Shown piece after piece: positions 11,967-19,273 of a stretch of DNA of 34,866 nucleotides (position 1 is the first letter of the stretch; each line of letters opens with the position of its first letter). Origin of the DNA: Streptomyces durocortorensis. GTDB lineage: Bacteria; Actinomycetota; Actinomycetes; Streptomycetales; Streptomycetaceae. Location of the stretch: the NCBI RefSeq assembly GCF_016901035.1, contig NZ_JAFEUF010000036.1, positions 8,033 to 42,898 of the forward strand, written 5' to 3'. The position numbers were made by a program, and so were the translations under genes. The notes beneath the pieces were generated by a model, which worked only from the letters and a program-made list of their open reading frames with translations, was not told the origin of the DNA and did no database searches.

Positions 11967-13523
11967 ATGCGTATCAGGATCGTCGGAGCCGGGGCCATGG
12001 GCCGTGGCATCGCCCAGTGGGCCGCGAGCGCGGGACACACCGTGGAGCTGGGTGACGTACGGGCCGACGCGGTGAAGGACGCCGTGGAGTTCGTGGCCTC
12101 GATGCTGGAGAGGGCGGTCGTCAAGGGCCGGATGTCCGCCGACGAGCGGGACGCGGCGGTGGCCCGGCTGGTGCCGCTCGCCGAACCGTGGGCGGCCGGG
12201 CCGGACGTGGAGCTGGTCATCGAGGCCGTACGGGAGGACCTGGAGACCAAGGCCGAGGTGTTCGGGAGGCTGGAGGAGGCGCTGCCCGGCTCCGCCGTCT
12301 TCGCGACCAACACCTCCTCCCTGTCGGTCACCCGGATCGCGGCGACCCTCCAGGACCCCTCGCGCCTGGCCGGGCTGCACTTCTTCAACCCGGTGCCGCT
12401 GATGCGGATCGTGGAGGTGGTGCCGGGCGCGGCGACCCGTCCGGAGATCCCGGCACTCCTCACCGAGCTGGTGGAGGGGTGCGGGCACCGGGCGGTGACC
12501 GTGGCCGACACGCCCGGATTCCTGGTGAACCACGCGGGGCGCGGGCTGGTGACGGAGGCGCTCGCGCTGCTGGAGGAGTCGGTCGCGGAGCCGGCGGAGA
12601 TCGACCGGATCGCGCGGGACGTGCTGGGGCTGCGGATGGGCCCGTTCGAGCTGATGGACCTGACCGGGCTCGATGTGACGGCCGCGGTGATCGACTCGAT
12701 CTGGGCGGGCTTCCGGTACGAGGACCGGCTGCGCCCGTCCTTCCTGACCCCGAACCGGGTGGTGGCGGGGCTGCACGGGCGTAAGACGGGCCGGGGCTGG
12801 TACGCGTACGGGGACGGGGACGGGTCATCCGGCCCCGCGCCGGAGAGCCCGGTCGGCGGGGACAGGGAGCGCCCGGTTTTCCTGGCCTCGGCCGGGCGGG
12901 CGGAGGTCGCGGCCTACGAGGAGGCGCTGACCGGGGCGCTGGAGGCGGCGGGGGTCCGCGTGGAGCGGGGCGACGGGCCGTCGGACGGGGCCGTGGTGCT
13001 GGTGCCGGTGTGGGGGACGTCGGTGGCGGGGGCGATCGCGGAGGACGGGCTGCCCCGGGAGCGTACGTTCGGCGTGGAGGCGCTGCCTCCGGCGGGGCGG
13101 CGGCGGGTTCTCGCGGTGACGGCCGCCTCCGATCCGGCGGCCGCCCGGGACGCGCGTGCGGTACTGGCGCGGGGAGGCGAGGGCGGGGAGCCGTACGCGG
13201 TGTCGGTGGTGCGGGACACGGCGGGGTCGGTCGCGCAGCGGCTGCTGTCCTCCGTCGTCGCGGTCGGCTGCTCGATCGCGGAGCGCTCGCTCGCGGCGCC
13301 CGCCGACATCGATCTGGCGGTGACCACGGGCCTCGGCTACCCGGCCGGGCCGCTGGCGTGGGGCGAGCGGATCGGGGCCGTACGGATGCTGGCGCTCCAG
13401 CGGGCGCTGCACGCGTCGACCGGCGATCCGCGTCACCGGCCGACCCGGTGGGTCACCGAGCGGGCGGCCCTGGGTCTTGCGCTGACCGATCCGGGGACCT
13501 CGCCGGCGGACTGCCTGGGGTGA
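11967..13523 (+). CDS. 3-hydroxyacyl-CoA dehydrogenase, PaaH/PaaC type
   Basis: 518 residues, ATG 11967 with GGAAGGG upstream. NAD-binding Rossmann motif GAGAMGRGIAQWAA at residues 7-20, ATNTSSLSVT and LHFFNPVPLMRIVEVV (HFFNP with the catalytic His) near 113-150, then two C-terminal HCDH domains: the first ~185-285 (DTPGFLVNHAGRGLVTEAL, GPFELMDLTGLDV), the second ~400-500 (VAQRLLSSVVAVGCSIAE, GLGYPAGPLAWGE). The duplicated C-terminal domain and ~500-residue length are typical of PaaH-like 3-hydroxyadipyl-CoA dehydrogenases of phenylacetate and adipate degradation. With the CoA-transferase and thiolase this makes the end of such a route. The enoyl-CoA hydratase and acyl-CoA dehydrogenase steps are not present next to it. 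Confidence 0.87.
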   Translation: MRIRIVGAGAMGRGIAQWAASAGHTVELGDVRADAVKDAVEFVASMLERAVVKGRMSADERDAAVARLVPLAEPWAAGPDVELVIEAVREDLETKAEVFGRLEEALPGSAVFATNTSSLSVTRIAATLQDPSRLAGLHFFNPVPLMRIVEVVPGAATRPEIPALLTELVEGCGHRAVTVADTPGFLVNHAGRGLVTEALALLEESVAEPAEIDRIARDVLGLRMGPFELMDLTGLDVTAAVIDSIWAGFRYEDRLRPSFLTPNRVVAGLHGRKTGRGWYAYGDGDGSSGPAPESPVGGDRERPVFLASAGRAEVAAYEEALTGALEAAGVRVERGDGPSDGAVVLVPVWGTSVAGAIAEDGLPRERTFGVEALPPAGRRRVLAVTAASDPAAARDARAVLARGGEGGEPYAVSVVRDTAGSVAQRLLSSVVAVGCSIAERSLAAPADIDLAVTTGLGYPAGPLAWGERIGAVRMLALQRALHASTGDPRHRPTRWVTERAALGLALTDPGTSPADCLG

Positions 13524-13590
13524 GTCCCCGGGGGGCCGGGTGACCGATTCGTACAAGACGGCGGCGGGGCCGGGTGCCTACGGTCGGGGC

Positions 13591-13995
13591 ATGACTCCAC
13601 GACTCGACGCCATCAGCATCATCACCTCCGACCTCGCGGCCTCGCTCGCCTTCTACCGGCGGCTCGGCCTCGACATCCCGGACGGGGCGGAGTCCGCGCC
13701 CCATGTCGAGGTGGCCCTGCCGGGCGGGCAGCGGCTGCTGTGGGACACGGAGGAGGTCATCGCCTCGTTCGACCCGGACTGGGAGCGCCCGGCGGGCGGC
13801 GGTGAGCGGGTCGCCCTGGCCTTCGTCTGCGACGGCCCGCGGGAGGTGGACGCGCTGTACGCGGAGCTGGTCGACGCCGGGTACAGCGGGCAGCTGAAGC
13901 CGTGGGACGCGGAGTGGGGGCAGCGCTACGCGGTGGTCCTGGACCCGGACGGCTGCGGGGTGTCGCTGTTCGCGGCCCTGCCCGCCGCGAAGTAG
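13591..13995 (+). CDS. VOC (glyoxalase/bleomycin-resistance) family protein
   Basis: 134 residues from ATG 13591 (MTPRLDAISIITSDLAAS). Two beta-alpha-beta-beta-beta modules of the vicinal oxygen chelate fold: ITSDLAASLAFYRRLGLDIP in the first and VDALYAELVDAGYSG with YAVVLDPDGCGVSLFA in the second. Metal ligands are not certain. Possible roles are dioxygenase-like chemistry, resistance binding protein or lyase; none can be chosen. Its last 70 bases overlap the 3' end of the AraC gene on the other strand. Confidence 0.85.
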   Translation: MTPRLDAISIITSDLAASLAFYRRLGLDIPDGAESAPHVEVALPGGQRLLWDTEEVIASFDPDWERPAGGGERVALAFVCDGPREVDALYAELVDAGYSGQLKPWDAEWGQRYAVVLDPDGCGVSLFAALPAAK

Positions 13996-14702
13996 GCCCC
14001 GAGGGTCGTGCCGGCCAGGTCGCGCATCTCCCGGGAGAGGTGCGCCTGGTCGGTGCAGCCCGCCGCGCAGGCCGCCTCGGCGTACGGGAGGCCGGTGCGG
14101 ACGAGGGCCAGGGCCCGCTGGAGGCGGAGGATCCTCGCCAGTGTCTTGGGGCCGTAGCCGAAGGCGGCCAGGGAGCGGCGGTGCAGCTGGCGGGCCCCGA
14201 GGCCGACCTCGGCGGCCGTCGACGCGACGGACCTGCCGCGCCGCAGACCGTCGGCGACGGCCGCTGTGACCGGGTCCGGCGGGCCGGTGTCGGCGGCCCG
14301 GCCGAGCGCGAAGTCCTCCAGGGCGGTGGCGGGGTCGGCGGCCCGGTCGATCCGCCCGGTGAGCGCCGCGACGGCGGTACGGGGCCAGAGCGCGGCCAGG
14401 TCGACCCGGTGGTCGCGCAGCTCGTGCGCCGGTACGCCGAGGAGTACGGGGGCGGTGCCGGGTCCGAACCGGATCGCGGCGCAGGAACCCCGGTTGCGCG
14501 GGTCGACCTCGAAGGCGTGGGTGTCGGGCCCGGCGACGACCAGGCGGCCGGCGGTCCAGATCAGGTCCATGCAGCCGTCGGGCAGGACTGACCGGGCGGG
14601 CGGTCGCGGGCCGGACGGGACGTCCAGGGTCCAGACGACGGCCCCGTCCAGCCGGGACGGGCGTTCCTGGTACCGCTGGTGCTGCCGGGGCATGGTTTCC
14701 AC
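13926..14702 (-). CDS. AraC-family transcriptional regulator
   Basis: 258 residues from ATG 14702 (ATG 14693 is an equally possible start). N-terminal ~110 residues resemble the small beta-rich sensor found in DUF6597-type AraC proteins (PPARSVLPDGCMDLIWTAGRLVVAGPD). C-terminal double HTH of AraC type about residues 150-240: VASTAAEVGLGARQLHRRSLAAFGYGPKTLARILRLQRA, then YAEAACAAGCTDQAHLSREMRDLAGTTLGAY. Ligand unknown. The last ~23 residues after the HTH are those encoded opposite the VOC gene, so the overlap costs no domain. Convergent with the VOC gene. Confidence 0.88.
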   Translation of the reverse strand: METMPRQHQRYQERPSRLDGAVVWTLDVPSGPRPPARSVLPDGCMDLIWTAGRLVVAGPDTHAFEVDPRNRGSCAAIRFGPGTAPVLLGVPAHELRDHRVDLAALWPRTAVAALTGRIDRAADPATALEDFALGRAADTGPPDPVTAAVADGLRRGRSVASTAAEVGLGARQLHRRSLAAFGYGPKTLARILRLQRALALVRTGLPYAEAACAAGCTDQAHLSREMRDLAGTTLGAYFAAGRAANSDTPQPSGSRTTA

Positions 14703-14772
14703 GCTAGCGCGGTCGGCGGTCGGCGGGCTCAGCCGTCAGCGGTCTCGGCGGTCGGCGCACTCAGCGGTCTCG

Positions 14773-14807
14773 GCCGTCAGCCGTCAGCCGTCAGCCGTCA
14801 GCCGTCA
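14773..14807 (-). repeat. Five tandem 7-bp repeats at the yihY-like stop codon
   Basis: GCCGTCA x5 on the plus strand, that is TGACGGC on the minus strand, beginning exactly with the TGA stop of the YihY-family gene (14805-14807). Because 7 is not a multiple of 3, the TGAs fall in all three frames. Confidence 0.9.
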
Positions 14808-16022
14808 GCGGGGAGACGGTCCCTCCGGCGACGAGGAGCCCTTCGGCTCCTTCACGTCCTTGGGCTCCTTGGCTTCCTTCGCGTCCCTGGGCTCCTTCTC
14901 CCAGGTCGCGTGCAGCCGGGACTTCACGTCGTCGGGCGGCAGGAAGCGGGACCAGCGCTCGGGGAACTCGGAGGGCATGTACGCGGGGCCGTCGTCCTCG
15001 TCATCGTCGTCGTCCGTGCCGTCGTAGGCGGCCGAGCGGGTACGGGCGACGAACTCGGCGGCCTGGGCGGCCCGGACGCGTTCGGTGGCCTCGCGGGCGG
15101 CGGCCGTGGCGAGGGAGGGCCACACCCGGTCGATGGCCGCGTTGACCGCGGCGCCGACCAGGACCGCGAAGGCGGAGATGCCGATCCACAGCAGCACGGC
15201 GATCGGCGCCGCCAAGGAGCCGTAGATGGTCGGGCCCTCGACCGTGCTGGTCAGGTAGATCCGGAGCAGGAAGCTGCCGAGGACCCACATGCCGAGCGCC
15301 ACCAGCGCCCCGGGAACGTCCTCGATCCAGGGCGAACGGACGGGCACGGACACGTGGTAGAGCGTCGTGAGGAACGCGATGGTCAGCAGTATGACGAGCG
15401 GCCAGTACAGGACGGCTATGACCTCGGTGCCCCAGGGCACGAACTCGACCACCCGGTCCGGGCCGACGACCAGCAGCGGCAGCACCACCGCGCCGAGCAG
15501 CAGGGCGACGACGTACAGCAGGAAGGCCAGCAGCCGGGTCTTGACGATGCCGCGGTGGCCGTCCAGGCCGTACATGACGGTGATGGTGTCGATGAAGACG
15601 TTCACCGCGCGGGAGCCGGACCACAGGGCGATGGCGAAGCCGAGGGAGATGACGTCGGGGCGGGCCCCGGTCGTGACGTCGGCGAGCAGCGGTTTGGCGA
15701 AGTCGTTGACCCCGCGCTCGGACAGCACCGTCTGGGAGGCGGAGAGGATGTTGCGCTCGATGGAGGCGACGGTGGTGGTGGTCGTCCACTCGTCGACGTA
15801 ACCGAGCAGTCCGATCATGCCGAGCAGCAGCGGGGGCAGCGAGAGCAGGGTGAAGAACGCCGCCTCGGCCGCGAGGCCCAGAATGCGGTACTCGATGCAC
15901 GAGTTGACGGTGTCCTTGAGCAAGTGCCACGCCATGCGCCGTTTGGAGACATTGCGGTAGAGCACTCGCGCCCGGTGGAGCCGGCCCGGGGGCCGCTCGG
16001 GTGTTTCCTTTGCTGCCTGCAC
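14805..16022 (-). CDS. YihY/BrkB-family inner membrane protein
   Basis: 405 residues if started at GTG 16022 (VQAAKETPERPP...); later starts at GTG 15965 or ATG 15935 are possible. Around residues 30-330 it has the YihY domain with about six membrane helices: NSCIEYRILGLAAEAAFFTLLSLPPLLLG, the conserved SGSRAVNVFIDTITVMYG, then hydrophobic helices near LLAFLLYVVALLLGAV, VIAVLYWPLVILLTIAF, VPGALVALGMWVLGSF and APIAVLLWIGISAFAVLVGAAVNAA. The C-terminal ~90 residues are cytoplasmic, with an acidic patch (GTDDDDDEDD) and a Lys/Glu/Pro-rich tail with KEPK-type repeats. Function of the family is not settled; it is not RNase BN. GTG 16022 lies at the end of an AAGGAGGTG-like sequence and fits a leaderless start from the symmetric element at 16028-16034. 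Confidence 0.85.
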   Translation of the reverse strand: MQAAKETPERPPGRLHRARVLYRNVSKRRMAWHLLKDTVNSCIEYRILGLAAEAAFFTLLSLPPLLLGMIGLLGYVDEWTTTTTVASIERNILSASQTVLSERGVNDFAKPLLADVTTGARPDVISLGFAIALWSGSRAVNVFIDTITVMYGLDGHRGIVKTRLLAFLLYVVALLLGAVVLPLLVVGPDRVVEFVPWGTEVIAVLYWPLVILLTIAFLTTLYHVSVPVRSPWIEDVPGALVALGMWVLGSFLLRIYLTSTVEGPTIYGSLAAPIAVLLWIGISAFAVLVGAAVNAAIDRVWPSLATAAAREATERVRAAQAAEFVARTRSAAYDGTDDDDDEDDGPAYMPSEFPERWSRFLPPDDVKSRLHATWEKEPRDAKEAKEPKDVKEPKGSSSPEGPSPR

Positions 16023-16027
16023 CTCCT

Positions 16028-16034
16028 TACCGTA
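16028..16034. promoter_or_regulatory. Symmetric TACCGTA: overlapping -10 elements of two leaderless genes
   Basis: On the plus strand TACCGT (16028-16033) lies at -12 to -7 from the ATG at 16040. On the minus strand TACGGT (16034-16029) lies at -12 to -7 from the GTG at 16022. Both match TANNNT. The start codons are 18 bases apart and centred on this element. No room exists for separate leaders. Confidence 0.6.
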
Positions 16035-16039
16035 TCGGC

Positions 16040-17677
16040 ATGGCAGCCACCACCCACACCGTGACCAATCAGGTTCCGCCGCTGGTCGGCCTTGACGTCT
16101 TCGCCGCCGACCGGGTCCTGTCCGAGGCCGTCGAGCGGCACATCGAGCCCGCGGTCCTGCCCGTGGCGCTGGTGGAGCTCGGGGAGCTCGGCCGGGCCGC
16201 CGGCTCCACCCAGGCACAGGAGTGGGGCGCGCAGGCGAACGCGCACCCGCCCGTTCTGCGGACGCATGACCGTTACGGTCATCGCGTCGACGAGGTGGAG
16301 TTCCATCCTTCCTGGCACCGGCTGCTGGGCCATGCCGTATCCGCCGGGCTGACGGACGCCTGGGGCCGCCCGGCCGGTCATGTCCGGCGCGCGGCGGGGT
16401 TCCTGGTCTGGTCGCAGGCCGAGGCGGGGCACGGCTGCCCGCTGTCGATGACGCATGCCGCGGTGCCCGCGCTGCGGACCGATCCGGCGCTGGCCGCCGA
16501 GTGGGAGCCGCTGCTGACCTCGCACACGTACGTGGAGGGGCTGCGGCCCCCGGGCGAGAAGGCAGGCGTGCTCTTCGGGATGGGGATGACCGAGAAGCAG
16601 GGCGGCACCGACGTGCGGTCGAACACGACCCGGGCCGAGCCGCTGGCGGGCGAGGGCGAGTACCTGCTCACCGGGCACAAGTGGTTCTGCTCGGCGCCGA
16701 TGTCGGACGGTTTCCTGGTGCTGGCGCAGGCCCCGGGCGGGCTGAGCTGCTTCCTGGTGCCGCGCGTGCTCCCGGACGGCGCCCGGAACGTGTTCGCGAT
16801 CCAGCGGCTGAAGGACAAGCTGGGCAACCGGTCCAACGCGTCCGCCGAGGTCGAGTTCGACGGGACCTGGGCCCGCCGGGTCGGCGAGGAGGGGCGCGGG
16901 GTGCGCACCATCATCGAGATGGTGGCGGCCACCCGCCTCGACTGCGTGGTGGGTTCGGCGGCGCTGATGCGGCAGGCGGTGGCGCAGGCGGTCCACCACA
17001 GCACGTATCGCAGCGCGTTCGGCGGGGTGCTGATCGACAAGCCGCTGATGCGCAACGTCCTGGCGGATCTGGCGCTGGAGTCGGAGGCGGCGACGGTGCT
17101 GGCGATGCGGCTGGCGGCGGCGTACGACGCGGACACCGAGGAGGAGCGGGCCTTCCTGCGGCTGGCGCTGCCCGCCGCGAAGTTCTGGGTCACCAAGCGC
17201 TGTACCGCCGTGGTGGGCGAGGCGCTGGAGTGCCTGGGCGGCAACGGGTACGTGGAGGAGTCGGGCATGCCCCGGCTGCTGCGCGAGGCGCCGCTCAACT
17301 CGATCTGGGAGGGCTCGGGCAATGTGCAGGCGCTCGACATGCTGCGGGCGCTGCAACGGGAGCCGGGGGCGCTGGACGCGTTCCTGCGGGAGGTCGGGCA
17401 GGCGCGCGGGGCGGATCACCGGCTGGACGCGGCGATCAAGGGGTTGCTGACGGAGCTGGCCGATCTGGACGGCATCGAGGCGCGGGCGCGGCGGCTGGTG
17501 GAGCGGTTCGCGCTGGTGCTCCAGGGGTCGCTGCTGGTGCGGTGGGCTCCGCCGGAGGTGGCCGACGCGTTCTGCGCGTCGCGGCTCGGCGGGGACGGGG
17601 GTGCGGTGTTCGGGACGCTGCCGCACAGCCTGGATCTGGCCTCGGTGGTGGCACGGGCCCGGCCGGTCGCCTCGTAG
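16040..17677 (+). CDS. Acyl-CoA dehydrogenase, AidB-like
   Basis: 545 residues, ATG 16040. No Shine-Dalgarno precedes it, consistent with a leaderless transcript. FAD-dependent acyl-CoA dehydrogenase fold of the AidB/DNA-alkylation-response branch: long N-terminal part (PLVGLDVFAADRVLSEAVERH), SQAEAGHGCPLSMTHA, GMGMTEKQGGTDVRSNTT (FAD/substrate loop, ~180-197), HKWFCSAPMSDGFLVLAQ, and near the end of the catalytic region CLGGNGYVEESGMPRLLREAPLNSIWEGSGNVQALDMLR, which is the AidB signature. E. coli AidB binds DNA and has weak isovaleryl-CoA dehydrogenase activity; the role in Streptomyces is unclear. Not part of the catabolic module 2.5 kb away. A perfect 17-bp hairpin ends the gene. Confidence 0.9.
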   Translation: MAATTHTVTNQVPPLVGLDVFAADRVLSEAVERHIEPAVLPVALVELGELGRAAGSTQAQEWGAQANAHPPVLRTHDRYGHRVDEVEFHPSWHRLLGHAVSAGLTDAWGRPAGHVRRAAGFLVWSQAEAGHGCPLSMTHAAVPALRTDPALAAEWEPLLTSHTYVEGLRPPGEKAGVLFGMGMTEKQGGTDVRSNTTRAEPLAGEGEYLLTGHKWFCSAPMSDGFLVLAQAPGGLSCFLVPRVLPDGARNVFAIQRLKDKLGNRSNASAEVEFDGTWARRVGEEGRGVRTIIEMVAATRLDCVVGSAALMRQAVAQAVHHSTYRSAFGGVLIDKPLMRNVLADLALESEAATVLAMRLAAAYDADTEEERAFLRLALPAAKFWVTKRCTAVVGEALECLGGNGYVEESGMPRLLREAPLNSIWEGSGNVQALDMLRALQREPGALDAFLREVGQARGADHRLDAAIKGLLTELADLDGIEARARRLVERFALVLQGSLLVRWAPPEVADAFCASRLGGDGGAVFGTLPHSLDLASVVARARPVAS

Positions 17678-17691
17678 GCCCTCACCTGCGG

Positions 17692-17731
17692 GCAGGGGCC
17701 CTCCCGGACTCGACTCCGGGAGGGCCCCTGC
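17692..17731. terminator. Perfect 17-bp stem terminator between convergent genes
   Basis: Arms 17692-17708 and 17715-17731, 6-base loop. It lies 14 bases after the acyl-CoA dehydrogenase stop and 45 bases from the stop of the convergent DoxX gene, and can serve both strands. Confidence 0.92.
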
Positions 17732-17776
17732 TGTGCGATCTGCGACCGGCCGGGCTTTTTCTCGCCCGCGCCGCGT

Positions 17777-18337
17777 TCAGGAGAGGCGCTTGCGGGCGGC
17801 CTCGACGGAGTGCGCGACGCTGTCCGCGGTCGCGCCTGCCGCGTTCCCGACCTGGTGGGAGACGGCATGGGCACGGTGGCTGACCGCGTCGGACGCGTGG
17901 GCCGCCGTCCGACGGGTCCGGTAGGCGAGCGAGGGCTTGCCGTGGGTGTCGGCAGCGGCGATCAGCAGCCCGCCGAACAGGGACAGGTCGGTGAGGAGGT
18001 CCGCGCGCCGCGCCCCGGGATCGTCGCCCGGCCCACGGCCGCCGGCCGTGAGGGCGGAGGACACCAGGGTCACCGCGAGGGCGGCGGACGCCAGCCGTGG
18101 CGCGCGCCCCAGGGCGAGCAGGACTCCCGCGCCGAGCTGCACCGCGCCCTGGAGGCGTACGAGCTGCTCGGGATCCTCGGGCAGGAACGGCACCCGCGAG
18201 GCGAGTGCGGGAGCCCCGCGCTCGCTCCGGGAGTCCTCCGGAAGGTCGGGGAGGGCGGGGTCGCGGACCGCCGCGATCCCGTCACGGATGAATTTCGCGG
18301 CCAGCAGGGGCCGGGCGACTCTGCGCAGAACAGCCAT
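17777..18337 (-). CDS. DoxX-family membrane protein
   Basis: 186 residues, ATG 18337. DoxX layout: RRVARPLLAAKFIRDGIAAVRDP as first segment, then a soluble loop, LVRLQGAVQLGAGVLLALGRAPRLASAALAVTLVSSAL as central helices, and DLLTDLSLFGGLLIAAADT as the last helix. The typical RxxxG...R and LxxDLS features are visible. The C-terminal ~45 residues (AYRTRRTAAHASDAVSHRAHAVSHQ...) form an Ala/His-rich amphipathic helix with repeated VSH. Members act in membrane redox or have unknown roles. Single gene by context. Confidence 0.85.
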   Translation of the reverse strand: MAVLRRVARPLLAAKFIRDGIAAVRDPALPDLPEDSRSERGAPALASRVPFLPEDPEQLVRLQGAVQLGAGVLLALGRAPRLASAALAVTLVSSALTAGGRGPGDDPGARRADLLTDLSLFGGLLIAAADTHGKPSLAYRTRRTAAHASDAVSHRAHAVSHQVGNAAGATADSVAHSVEAARKRLS

Positions 18338-18506
18338 GTCCGTCCGTTGCCCCGTCCGGCACGGGCCACACCCCTTTCAGAAAGGAGCAACGCTCCGGGG
18401 CGGCGGCTGATCGGCGGTACGCGATGTGTCGGACCGGAGGGGTACGGGAACCCGGGTTCCGTCGAGTCGGCAGAGAGTCGAATCGGCGGAGAGTGAGGAG
18501 GACACC

Positions 18507-18905
18507 GTGGGAGCTTGGCCAGTGCGATGGGCGGGCGCGGCGACCGCCGCCTATGGAGTGGGGGTGCTGGTGCGCCCGGCGCTGATGGCCCGCCCGTGCG
18601 GTCTGGACGAGGAGGACGGGTCCGTACCGCCGGCGACCGCGCTGCTGATCCGCGTCGTGGGCGCCCGGGACGCCGCGATCGGGCTCGCCATGCTGGTCGC
18701 GAGGGAGGGCTCCGCACTGCGGGCGGCGACCGCGTGCCGGGTCGCGGCCGACCTCTGCGACGCGGCGCTCTTCGGTACGCAGCTCCCCGATCCGGCGGCA
18801 CGCCGGAAGGCCGCCGCAGTCGCGGGAGGCTGGGGAGCGCTGTGCGCGGCGGCGGGTCTGGCGTCGGAGAGCGTACGGAGGTGCGGCGGGGGCAGCCGGA
18901 CGTAG
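18507..18905 (+). CDS. Small integral membrane protein (DUF4267-like)
   Basis: 132 residues. GTG 18507 chosen because GAGGAGG precedes it; the open frame to 18426 is upstream DNA. Predicted membrane stretches: WAGAATAAYGVGVLVRPALM (residues ~8-27), ATALLIRVVGARDAAIGLAMLVA (~45-67) and AAAVAGGWGALCAAAGLA near the C-terminus. The central GARDAAIGLA and ADLCDAALFG resemble what I recall of DUF4267-type actinobacterial proteins. Function unknown. A hairpin at 19045-19080 lies downstream. Confidence 0.65.
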   Translation: MGAWPVRWAGAATAAYGVGVLVRPALMARPCGLDEEDGSVPPATALLIRVVGARDAAIGLAMLVAREGSALRAATACRVAADLCDAALFGTQLPDPAARRKAAAVAGGWGALCAAAGLASESVRRCGGGSRT

Positions 18906-19044
18906 CGGGCGCCGGCGTGCCCGCGGGGCCGGCATTCCGGATGCGGTCGGGCAACGCCCCTGGATCCCGGCGTGCCCGCGGGCACGGGGCCGGCTTTCCG
19001 TCCCGGCCTGCCGTCGCCGGCGACCGGGCGGCGGGGGAAGCGAA

Positions 19045-19080
19045 GGAGGGTGGTGCTGCGCCGACACGGCACCACCCTCC
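19045..19080 (+). terminator. Perfect 12-bp stem terminator
   Basis: Arms 19045-19056 and 19069-19080 with a 12-base loop, 139 bases after the small membrane protein gene. No T-tract. Confidence 0.75.
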
Positions 19081-19166
19081 ATGCTTGTGCGACACCGGGC
19101 GACCGGGACGGGCCCGGCGCACAGTGTTCCTGCCACTCTCGTACAGACCCGCGGGCCATCGCCAGA

Positions 19167-19185
19167 GTTGCAAAGGGTTGCAACC
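19167..19185 (+). promoter_or_regulatory. GTTGCAA repeat and GGTTGCAACC palindrome
   Basis: GTTGCAA (19167-19173) is followed by the perfect 10-bp palindrome GGTTGCAACC (19176-19185), 88 bases before the GAF regulator start. Probable operator, perhaps for autoregulation. Confidence 0.5.
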
Positions 19186-19273
19186 ATTGTGTGGACTGCA
19201 CGGCGGCCCGGCCGGGTGAACGGCAGGATGGGCGGGCCGGGGGGCCGGGAAGCGTTCGGGGGGAACGGGGACC

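Larger units (their letters stand above)
18906..19273 (+). other. Intergenic region before the GAF regulator
   Basis: 368 bases without a gene. It holds two copies of CGGCGTGCCCGCGGG (about 18913 and 18968), the terminator hairpin at 19045-19080 and the GTTGCAA sites at 19167-19185. ORFs crossing it lack coding-like composition. Confidence 0.55.

Noticed and set aside
16020-16028. AAGGAGGTG on the minus strand as Shine-Dalgarno for a later YihY start
   Set aside because: No start codon lies 5-12 bases downstream; the next in-frame starts are 57 and 87 bases further, so it does not fix the start, although those starts cannot be excluded.
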